Origin: CAZHTS01 sp964535315
Lineage (GTDB): Bacteria; Chloroflexota; Anaerolineae; Anaerolineales; Anaerolineaceae
NCBI GenBank assembly: GCA_964535315.1
Contig: CAZHTS010000026.1
Coordinates: forward strand, 1 to 56,967
DNA length: 56,967 nt
Direction: 5' to 3'
Shown: piece after piece, positions 49,005 to 56,967 of the stretch
Layout: each line of letters starts with the position of its first letter
Position numbering within the stretch: position 1 is the stretch's first letter
The notes under the pieces: generated by a model
Databases searched by the model: none
What the model saw: only the letters and a program-made list of their open reading frames with translations
Told to the model about the DNA's origin: nothing
Position numbers and translations under genes: made by a program

Positions 49005-51931
49005 GCTTCTTTGTCCTTCTTGCGCTCACGTTTGGCGGCCAGCAGGCTGGCGGCGGTGGTGGCGGCGGGCTGATTTTTCTCCGGCGCGGCGCTCTGCGGG
49101 GGTGTTGTCGCCGCGGGCGGCGGGGCGCCGGGTTCGGGCGAGGAGACGACCGGCGGCGCGACGGCGGCGGTCGGCGTTGTGGAGCGAGGCGAGGAGACGT
49201 TTTGCGCGGGTGGAGCGGCGCGCTCTTTGGCCTGGAACAGAGCATCCAGGCGGGCGGAACGCGGCGGGCGGGCGGGCTGAGCCGCCGGGGCGGCAGGGCG
49301 CAGGCGGGCCAGCAGGCGGCGCACATCGGCCAGGTTGAGCAGCAGGCGGCGGGCGGCGATGTCCAGCGGCAGCAGGGCGGCGGCCAGCGCCAGCAGCCAG
49401 TTCCACACCGGGTGGACGGCCAGCCCGGCGGGCAGGGTGTGGGCGAACACGTCGCCGGCGCCATCGTCGACGGTGCGCACCACGCCGCCGGCCAGAGCGG
49501 TGATACGCTCCAGCAAACGTTCGTCTTGCTCGCGGCTGCGATATTCGGCCGAATAGGGCAGCGCCCAACCGGCGGTTTCGCCGATGGCGGCCTGGTTGGA
49601 CGCGCCGGGCGGCGGGTCGCCGGTGACCGCCACCAGGTAAGCGCCGGGCTGGCCGGTTTCGACGCCGGCAATGTATTGCCCGGGGGCCACCTGGCGCAGC
49701 GCTACCGTCTGCGGGTTGCCGTCCGGCGCCACCAGGCGGGCCTGCAGGCGGTAGCCGTTGAGGTAGTCGCCGGTGGCGCTGCGCGCCTCGACCAGCAGTT
49801 GATCCTGCCCGCCCTGCGCGCCGGGCTGGATGCTGACCTGCAGGGCGGAGGGGGCGCGGTCGCGGATGGTGTAACGCACCGCCTGCGCCCAGAAATCGGC
49901 GAAACCATCCCAGTTCAACCACTGCTGCGCCCAACGTCCGGTGGCGTCGGAGGTGAAGGCCAGCGAGCGCCCCAGGCCGTATTGCCAGGCGACCAGGATG
50001 GGGTCGCGCTGATCGGAGACGAGGATGGTCTGGGCGGTGTCTTTGGCGCTGACGCCGACGTAGCCTTGCAATTGGGGCACGGCCTGGATGCCGGAGAGGA
50101 TGGGCGAAGGGTTGGCCTGGGCGGGGAAGAAGGGGTGTTCGATGAGATAGGCGCGGGTGGCCAGGGTGGTCTCTTCGGTAAAGATGCTGGGGATGCTGGC
50201 GGGGTCGGCGGCGAAATGGTAGCGCCCGCCGCCGGCCTGGGCCAGGCCGGGCAGGAAGGGCGCCGCATCTTTGCCCACCCCGACGGCGGAGAGGGTGATA
50301 TCGTTTTCATCGTGCAGGCGGCGCACCAGTTCAGGGATGCCGGTGGCGTCGGCGCCGCCATCGGTGAGCAGGACGACGTGCTTGACCCGGGCGGGGTCTT
50401 GCGGCAGGCTCCTGGACATGGCCTGCACGCCGGCCAGGATGTCGGTGCCGCCGCCGGGACGCAGGGTGGCGATGGCGCTTTGCACCGCGCCGGGGTTGGC
50501 GAGGTCGGTCATGGGCACGACCCAACTGGCGTTTTCGTCAAAAGCGATCACGCCGACACGGTCGCCGGGGTAGAGCAGTTCGACCGAACGGATGGCGGCC
50601 TCTTTGGCCAGTTCCAGTTTGACCACGCCGCCGCTGGTCTCTGCCATGCTGCCCGAATGATCGATGATAAACACCATGGCCAGCGTCGGTCGGCGCAGGG
50701 TGTCTTTGATGTGCATTTCGACCGGCAGGGTCTCTTCCAGGGGCGTGCGGTAATAGCCGCCCACGCCATAACTGGTGGGGCCGCCGACGACGACCAACCC
50801 GCCGCCCAGATCGCGCACGTAGCTTTGCAGGCTGCTCATCTGCGCCGGGCTGAGCTGGCGGGCGGGGGTATCGACCAGGATGACGGCGGCGTAAGAGGCC
50901 AGATTGACCAAATCGGCCGGCAGACCGTAGGGGGCAACCTGATCGACGCTGAAACTGGCGGCGCGCAGGGCGCGCACCAGGGCGGCGGATTCGTCCGGAC
51001 GTACGCCGCTGTTATCGGGCAGCGTTTCGCCGGCGGGCGGGGCCACTACCAGCAGGCGCGGCGGGCCGGCCACCTGGGTAAAGGTCGACAGGCTGTTGTT
51101 CTGGTAATAATGATCGTTTTGTGGCTCGATCTGCACCTGGTAGCGGCTGAAACCGGTTTTCTGGGCGGTCAGCGGCAGACTGAAAGCCTGTTCGCCGGCC
51201 TGTAATTGCTGCTGGCCGGAGAAGACCAGCTGGCCGTCGGCCAGGACGCGCACCGTGACCGGGCCGGCGCGGCTGGCGTTCACCCCGATTTGCAGGTCGA
51301 AGCGTTCACCCTGCTGGAGATGACGCGGGGCGTCGACGGTGGTGAGACGCACCTCGTCTTGCGGTGGGGCGCCGAGCGGCACGGCCTGGATCTGTACGCC
51401 GCTGGCGGCGGCCAGGCGGGCGGCGGTCAGGGCGTCGCCGCGGGTATTCAGCCCGTCGGAGAGCAGCACCATGCGCCGGGCGGTATGGGGCGGGTAGAGC
51501 GCCAGCCCGAGGCGGATGGCGGCGCCCAGGTCGGTCTGCCCGCGGTCGGGGGTGGACGTCAGTTCGCCCAGCTGGCGCGAGGAAGACATGGGACGCTCGA
51601 CCAGGGCGTCGCCGCCAAACATGAGCACGGCGGCCTGGTCGTTGGGCCCCATGTGCTGCAACGCCTGGCGGATGTAAGCCAGGCCGGCCTCGCGCCCGGC
51701 CGGGGGAAGCGAGTCGGAGGCGTCGAGCAGAAAGACCACCGCCAGATCGTCCACCGGGCTGACCAGTTCCAGCCCGGCCAGCGCCAGGATCAGGCTCAGG
51801 CAGAGGATCAGGCGCAGGACGAGGGCCAGCAGTTCGCGCCGGCGGGCGGGGCCGCGCCCCGGCCAGCCCAGCCAGGCGACCAGGGGCAAGACGAGCAGCA
51901 GCAAGAGGGCGAGCGGAGCGCTGAAACGCAT
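49001..51931 (-). CDS. Membrane VWA protein with two VWA-like regions
   Basis: The 976-aa protein has two N-terminal helices, a first VWA-like region (VFLLDASDSLP), a middle segment like a class I glutamine amidotransferase (YAAVILVDTPARQ, GGGLVVVGGPTSYG), a second VWA domain with the full MIDAS start FIIDHSGSMAE and LLTDGGAD, and a membrane helix (NWLLALAAALLPLDIAA). The C-terminal cytoplasmic tail is Pro/Ala-rich and ends in a basic cluster. This layout is known from Bat-like operons that work with MoxR ATPases. The ATG at 51931 is 2 nt behind the BatA-like gene. Confidence 0.85.
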   Translation of the reverse strand: MRFSAPLALLLLLVLPLVAWLGWPGRGPARRRELLALVLRLILCLSLILALAGLELVSPVDDLAVVFLLDASDSLPPAGREAGLAYIRQALQHMGPNDQAAVLMFGGDALVERPMSSSRQLGELTSTPDRGQTDLGAAIRLGLALYPPHTARRMVLLSDGLNTRGDALTAARLAAASGVQIQAVPLGAPPQDEVRLTTVDAPRHLQQGERFDLQIGVNASRAGPVTVRVLADGQLVFSGQQQLQAGEQAFSLPLTAQKTGFSRYQVQIEPQNDHYYQNNSLSTFTQVAGPPRLLVVAPPAGETLPDNSGVRPDESAALVRALRAASFSVDQVAPYGLPADLVNLASYAAVILVDTPARQLSPAQMSSLQSYVRDLGGGLVVVGGPTSYGVGGYYRTPLEETLPVEMHIKDTLRRPTLAMVFIIDHSGSMAETSGGVVKLELAKEAAIRSVELLYPGDRVGVIAFDENASWVVPMTDLANPGAVQSAIATLRPGGGTDILAGVQAMSRSLPQDPARVKHVVLLTDGGADATGIPELVRRLHDENDITLSAVGVGKDAAPFLPGLAQAGGGRYHFAADPASIPSIFTEETTLATRAYLIEHPFFPAQANPSPILSGIQAVPQLQGYVGVSAKDTAQTILVSDQRDPILVAWQYGLGRSLAFTSDATGRWAQQWLNWDGFADFWAQAVRYTIRDRAPSALQVSIQPGAQGGQDQLLVEARSATGDYLNGYRLQARLVAPDGNPQTVALRQVAPGQYIAGVETGQPGAYLVAVTGDPPPGASNQAAIGETAGWALPYSAEYRSREQDERLLERITALAGGVVRTVDDGAGDVFAHTLPAGLAVHPVWNWLLALAAALLPLDIAARRLLLNLADVRRLLARLRPAAPAAQPARPPRSARLDALFQAKERAAPPAQNVSSPRSTTPTAAVAPPVVSSPEPGAPPPAATTPPQSAAPEKNQPAATTAASLLAAKRERKKDKEA

Positions 51932-51933
51932 GG

Positions 51934-53901
51934 CTAGGCCTCTCTCCGCAAACGGTTGAACAGGCCGGCCAGGCTGCGCCCCTGGTATTGCTGGTAGAGC
52001 AGCCATTCGAGCAGGAGGACGACCAGCGCCAGGGCGGCCAGCCAGGGCCACAACTCGTGCTGGCCGGCGTCTTTGCCGTCGCCGGCGCGCAGCTGCGTTT
52101 GCCCCAGGTGGATCTCGCTCTGGGGGGCAATGGCCGACTCGCCGGGATCGAACAGGTTGACGGCAAAGGCGTCGCGGCCCAGTTCAGGATGGCCGGGGTA
52201 ATCCAGGGTGTATACACCGGTTTGCTGTGTGTCCTGGAAGAGAACCTTGCCCTGTTCGAGGGTGAGCGACTGGCGGCTGCCGTCCGGCAGGGTGACCCGG
52301 GCGCTGCCGGCCTCGCCGGCGGGGTGGACGAGGATGCCCGCGCCGGGGCGGATTTGCAGGCTGCCGCCGGCGCCGAGGGCGAAAGCGGCCGGCTGTGCTT
52401 CGTCGCCGGCTGCGCTCAGGTTCTGGGCGGGCGCCAGGTATTGGATCAGGTTGGCGAACAGGATTGGGTAGGTGATTTGCAGCGGCAGGTCGGAGTCGTG
52501 CAGGTCGAAGGTGACGACCGCCAGCCGCCGGCCGGCCGTTTCACCGGCAAAGACCAGTGGGCCGGCCTGGCTGCGCACCAGCCACTGCGCCCAGGCGGGC
52601 AGTACGACTTGCCGTGCGCTGCGGACGTGCACGTTCTTCCAGTCCACAAAACGGGTGAGGGTGTGGTCGGCGGTCTGTATCTGGCGCATGTCGCTAAAGC
52701 TGCCGCTCACCTGGAAGAAGGAGTTTTCGGGTGGGTTGAGGATCAACAGGTTGCCGGGCGGCAAATCGGCGGGGACGATGCCATCCAGGATGTAGACGTC
52801 GTAGCGCTCCTGGGTGAGACGGGTTTGCAGGTCTTCGCCCGGTACGAGCAGGAAAGGCTGGATGCCGGGCAGGCTGCCGAGCAGTTGGCGCAGGAAGAGG
52901 TTGCCCTTGCTGAGCAGCAGCACCCGCCCGGTGGCCGCCGGTCGGTAGAGAGCCTCGGCCTGGTCGTCGAGCGGCAGGAAGTCCAGCGGGCCGCTTTCGC
53001 CGGCGGGGCGGGAAAGGCGCGCCGTGTAGCGTTGTACGTCCTGGGCGTTGGCGGTCTGGGGCAGGTTGTCCAACAGCACGTCCTGGTTTTGCTGCGCCGG
53101 CACGGTGAGCTGGCGGGCGGCGAAGAGCTGTTCGCCGGCGTAGAAAGACAGGACGACCTGGCGCGGCTCGCCGGCGTAGTTGTGCACGCTGACGAAGAGC
53201 TGCGGGCCGGCGGCGGCGGGGCGCACCGCCAGGGCAGCGACGGCCAGGTTGTCGGCCGATTGCCCGACGGGTAAATAGTGCGCCTCGACCGGCAGCGGCG
53301 GCAGACCGTTCTGCGGCAGGCCGCCGTCCGAAAGGACGACGATGGCGGCGCGCTCATCGCTGGCTGCACCGGCGGCCAGGGCCAGGGCGGCGGGCCAGTC
53401 GGCGCTGCCCTGTTCGGGTTGGGCGGCCGCCAACACCCGGCGCAGGGCGAGCCGGTCGGTTTCGGCCGAGGCCAACAGGCGCGGCTGGGCGCCGGCCAGG
53501 ATGACGGTCACGGCGGCGTTGGCCGGCAGACCGTCCAGCAGCCCGGCCGCGGCCGCCTGTGCGGCGGCAAAGCGTGTTGGGGCGACGTCGCCGGCGTTCA
53601 TCGAAGCCGATGCGTCCAGGAGCAAGACGGTGGGGCCTGAAACCGGGCTGGGCGCCGGCAGCGCCGGGCGGGCGAGGGCCAGCACCAGCAGCGCCAGGAT
53701 GAGCAGTTGCAGCAGCAGGAACAGGCTGCGTTTGAGGCGCTGCCAGGGGGTGTTGGCCTGACGGTCGCGCAGCAATTGCTGCCAGAGCAGGGTGGAAGAG
53801 ACGCTCACTTCCTGGCGGCGCAGTTTGAGCATGTAGAGCAGCAGGATGGGCACGGCCAGCAGGGCCGTAAGCAGCATGGCGGGCGCCAGCAGGCTGATCA
53901 T
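51934..53901 (-). CDS. BatA-like VWA membrane protein
   Basis: The 655-aa protein starts with the BatA N-terminal domain (LLAVPILLLYMLKLRRQEVSVSSTLLWQQ), which includes membrane helices, followed by a VWA domain (VLLLDASASMNAG) and a long beta-rich extracytoplasmic part. A final helix (ALALVVLLLEWLLYQQY) anchors the C terminus. It probably forms a MoxR-dependent complex with the neighbouring VWA protein at the membrane. The ATG at 53901 overlaps the DUF58 stop (ATGA). Confidence 0.87.
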   Translation of the reverse strand: MISLLAPAMLLTALLAVPILLLYMLKLRRQEVSVSSTLLWQQLLRDRQANTPWQRLKRSLFLLLQLLILALLVLALARPALPAPSPVSGPTVLLLDASASMNAGDVAPTRFAAAQAAAAGLLDGLPANAAVTVILAGAQPRLLASAETDRLALRRVLAAAQPEQGSADWPAALALAAGAASDERAAIVVLSDGGLPQNGLPPLPVEAHYLPVGQSADNLAVAALAVRPAAAGPQLFVSVHNYAGEPRQVVLSFYAGEQLFAARQLTVPAQQNQDVLLDNLPQTANAQDVQRYTARLSRPAGESGPLDFLPLDDQAEALYRPAATGRVLLLSKGNLFLRQLLGSLPGIQPFLLVPGEDLQTRLTQERYDVYILDGIVPADLPPGNLLILNPPENSFFQVSGSFSDMRQIQTADHTLTRFVDWKNVHVRSARQVVLPAWAQWLVRSQAGPLVFAGETAGRRLAVVTFDLHDSDLPLQITYPILFANLIQYLAPAQNLSAAGDEAQPAAFALGAGGSLQIRPGAGILVHPAGEAGSARVTLPDGSRQSLTLEQGKVLFQDTQQTGVYTLDYPGHPELGRDAFAVNLFDPGESAIAPQSEIHLGQTQLRAGDGKDAGQHELWPWLAALALVVLLLEWLLYQQYQGRSLAGLFNRLRREA

Positions 53902-54770
53902 TTGACCACCCCTACCCGGCGCATTTCTTGCAGCACCACTTCTTCCCAGGGTTGGGCGGTGCTCAGACCCAGGTAGGTCATGCCCCGCCGGCGGCAGAAG
54001 CCCTGCGTTTCCTGGCGCCAGGCTTCCAGGCGCTGCTGGTAAAGGCGGCGCATGGCGCCGTCGATGGAGACCTCTTGCGCCTGGCCGTTTTCAACGTCGA
54101 TCAAACGCAGGTCGCCGCTGAGGGGCGGTTCGATTTCTTCGGGGGCCAGGACGTGCAGCAGGGTCAGTTCGTAGCCGCGCCCTTGCAGTTGGCTGAGGCC
54201 GTCCTGCCAGGCGGCGGGGGCGAACAGGTCTGAGATGAGGAAGGCCAGGCCGGGGCGGTGGGCGGCGCCGGCGTAGCGGCGTAACCAGCCGTCCAGGTCG
54301 GTCTGGCCGCCGGGGGCCTGGTTTTCCAGGTAGTGCAGCAGCGCCAGGGTGTTGGGCTGGCCGCGCGCCGGGCCAAAAGCCGGCCGGCCGGCGAGCGGGG
54401 TGACCGTCAGGCGGTCGCCGTTGGCCAGCGCCACCGCGCCGAGGGCGGCGGCCAGGCGCACGGCGTAGCGCAGTTTGTTGTGCTCGTCTGCGCCCCAGTC
54501 CATTGACTGGGATACATCCAGCAGGACGTGCACCGCCAGGTCTTCTTCTTCCTCAAACAGCTTTAAGAAGGGGCGATCTAAACGGGCGTAGACGTTCCAA
54601 TCCAGGCGGCGCAGGTCGTCGCCGGGGGTGTAGTTGCGGTAATCGGCGAATTCCAGGCTGGTGCCGCGCTTGAGCGAGCGCCGTTCGCCTTTCATCTGGC
54701 CGGCGCGCACCTGGCGGGCAACGAGCGTCAGGCTGGTTATCTTGCGCAGGGTGCTTTCGTCAAAGATCAC
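53898..54770 (-). CDS. DUF58 family protein
   Basis: The 290-aa protein has the DUF58 core SLEFADYRNYTPGDDLRRLDWNVYARLDRPFLK and then a VWA-like fold (VHVLLDVSQSMDWG) with an SDLF motif. DUF58 proteins accompany MoxR ATPases in most bacteria and are thought to link the ATPase to membrane VWA proteins. The start is GTG at 54770, 16 nt after the MoxR stop. Confidence 0.9.
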   Translation of the reverse strand: MIFDESTLRKITSLTLVARQVRAGQMKGERRSLKRGTSLEFADYRNYTPGDDLRRLDWNVYARLDRPFLKLFEEEEDLAVHVLLDVSQSMDWGADEHNKLRYAVRLAAALGAVALANGDRLTVTPLAGRPAFGPARGQPNTLALLHYLENQAPGGQTDLDGWLRRYAGAAHRPGLAFLISDLFAPAAWQDGLSQLQGRGYELTLLHVLAPEEIEPPLSGDLRLIDVENGQAQEVSIDGAMRRLYQQRLEAWRQETQGFCRRRGMTYLGLSTAQPWEEVVLQEMRRVGVVK

Positions 54771-54786
54771 GGCGGTTTGAGGGCGT

Positions 54787-55770
<984 letters not shown>

Positions 55771-55815
55771 AGGCCAACCTCTCTGATTTTTTTCTGATGC
55801 GGGAGCGACGCGAGA

Positions 55816-56967
55816 TCAGGGCTCCAGCGAGCTGAAATAATCGTGAATGACCGGCAGCAGGTGGGGCGGGGCTTCGCCGTTTTCGATGGCCTGGCGATAG
55901 GCCTGGCTGTAGCCGGGCAGCACCTCGACGTAAGGCACCTGGCTCTGGCCCTGCTGTTGGCTGGGATCGGAATTTTGCTGGCCGATGGCCTGGCCGGGCT
56001 GGCCGCTGTTATCGAGGCCCATACCTGCCTGACCTTCGCCGCCCAGGCGCTGCGGGGTGTAGACGGATTCGTATTGCTGCTCGCCGCCGTCGCCGGGGCC
56101 GTTGTTTTGGTCGATGGGGGTGTTGCCGGCCTCGCCGGCCTGATTTTGCTGGCTGCTGTTGGCCTCGCCGCGCCCGGCGCCGCCGCCGGTATTGGCGGCG
56201 TTCTGCTGCCCGCCGCCGCTCTGCTGTCCCTGGCCGAGGATCTGGATGGGCTGGCCCGTCTGGGCCTGGGCGGCGTTGGCAGTCTGCGCCAGGAGCAACT
56301 GGCCCTCTTGCAATTCCTGGGCCTGTTCGCCGGCAGCCTCGGACAGGGTGTACTGCTCGCCGGTTTGTTCGAGCGCCTGTGCAACCTCTTGCAGCGCCTG
56401 TTGGGCCTCGCTCCATTGGCCGTTTTGCAGGGCCTGGGCGGCCTGTTGCAGTTTGGCGGCGGTCTGCGGGTCGATATTTTGCAGTTCGCCGGCCGCCTGG
56501 TTGAGTTCGTCGCTCAGCGCCTGGCGCTGTGCGGCGCTCATCTGCTGCGGGTCAAGCTGTTGGAATTCCTCGGCGGCGCGGGCAAAATCTTTTTCGGCCA
56601 ACGCCTGGCCGGCTTCTTTAAGCGGCGAGTCTTCGCCCTGGCCAAGCTGTTCGAGCGCCTGGAGTTCGGCCTCGGAGGGCATTTGCCGGCTGATTTCGGT
56701 TAGTTTTTGTTCGGCCTGTTCGAGGGCCGAGAGGGCCTGTTCGGGGGTGTTGGCCTCCTGCATCCGTTTCAACGCCTCTTGCAGCGGGGCCAGCAGCGCC
56801 TCTTTTTGCGCTTCGCTCAGCTGCGAGTTATCCTGGATGGCGGTGGACAGCGTTTCGAGGCGGGCGGCTTCGTTCTGGATGGCCTGAGCCACCTGGCGCT
56901 GTTGTTGCGCCTGTTCGAACTGCGGCCGGCCGAGGTAGGCGGTCAGCGCCAGCGCCAGCATCAGCAC
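55816..56967 (-). CDS. Gln/Ala-rich membrane-anchored coiled-coil protein (5' end missing)
   Basis: At least 383 residues are visible and the frame is open at the window edge. It begins inside a membrane helix (LMLALALTAYLG) followed by about 200 residues of Gln/Ala/Glu-rich helical sequence with coiled-coil character, a Gly/Gln/Asn-rich linker and a short conserved-looking end (VPYVEVLPGYSQAYRQAIENGEAPPHLLPVIHDYFSSL). Proteins with this ending occur upstream of MoxR in this type of operon. It is probably a scaffold on the membrane; the function is unknown. Confidence 0.7.
   Translation of the reverse strand: MLMLALALTAYLGRPQFEQAQQQRQVAQAIQNEAARLETLSTAIQDNSQLSEAQKEALLAPLQEALKRMQEANTPEQALSALEQAEQKLTEISRQMPSEAELQALEQLGQGEDSPLKEAGQALAEKDFARAAEEFQQLDPQQMSAAQRQALSDELNQAAGELQNIDPQTAAKLQQAAQALQNGQWSEAQQALQEVAQALEQTGEQYTLSEAAGEQAQELQEGQLLLAQTANAAQAQTGQPIQILGQGQQSGGGQQNAANTGGGAGRGEANSSQQNQAGEAGNTPIDQNNGPGDGGEQQYESVYTPQRLGGEGQAGMGLDNSGQPGQAIGQQNSDPSQQQGQSQVPYVEVLPGYSQAYRQAIENGEAPPHLLPVIHDYFSSLEP

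Noticed and set aside
49202..51205. 667-codon plus-strand frame over the VWA gene
   Set aside because: Low-complexity Gly/Gln/Ala sequence typical of a shadow frame; the VWA domains lie on the other strand.

Overview
The window is a GC-rich bacterial contig with one 100-N scaffold gap (2778-2877), so it is probably a metagenome-assembled or draft genome. Gene density is high and most genes lie on the minus strand in long operons, many joined by 4-nt ATGA or GTGA overlaps. Gene content points to Chloroflexota, most likely an Anaerolineae-type lineage: MalT-like LuxR (LAL) regulators, Thr/Pro-rich lipoproteins, MoxR/DUF58/BatA operons, and a SWIM/DUF5691/MoxR/DUF5682/VWA operon. This assignment is inference; there is no rRNA gene or phylogenetic marker to confirm it.

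Layout. 0-4 kb: a VOC-family protein, a tRNA-Val(UAC), a PadR regulator coupled to a ModB-like permease, and a divergent GH31 glycosidase interrupted by the assembly gap. 4.1-11.5 kb: a five-gene operon (SWIM zinc finger, DUF5691, MoxR AAA+, DUF5682, VWA). 11.8-17.2 kb: a metal-homeostasis region with a ZntA/CadA-type exporter, its SmtB/CadC-type sensor with a clear promoter/operator, and an ABC-3 metal importer behind a Fur-like box, plus an RsmI-like methyltransferase. 17.2-24.9 kb: an operon with a small zinc-ribbon membrane protein, a DUF2207 membrane protein ending in a Cys-Ala repeat tail, a PqqD-radical SAM-SPASM protein, a paralogue of it that has lost every cluster-binding cysteine, a class I methyltransferase, an MFS transporter and a DNA methyltransferase. 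25-30.5 kb: a large secreted multidomain subtilase and a PfkB kinase. 30.6-37.3 kb: a membrane glycosyltransferase-like protein, lipoproteins, a threonine aldolase, an aldo/keto reductase and small proteins. 37.3-39 kb: an AT-richer type II restriction-modification pair (PmeII-like). 39-41.8 kb: ComM/YifB ATPase and a TPR membrane protein. 41.9-46.1 kb: a four-gene MacB/FtsX-type ABC operon with an inverted-repeat operator. 46.2-57 kb: a MoxR-DUF58-BatA-VWA operon that ends, through a GTGA overlap, in a LAL regulator; its upstream gene runs off the window.

The most novel-looking system is the 20.2-24.9 kb cassette. A Cys-Ala repeat at the end of a membrane protein sits directly upstream of an active and a degenerate PqqD/radical-SAM pair. 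This has the architecture of a peptide-modification (RiPP-like) system in which the substrate is the tail of a membrane protein. The second candidate is the SWIM/DUF5691/MoxR/DUF5682/VWA operon, whose biochemical role is not known to me. Several promoters place the -10 box 6-7 nt before the start codon, which suggests that leaderless mRNAs are common in this genome.
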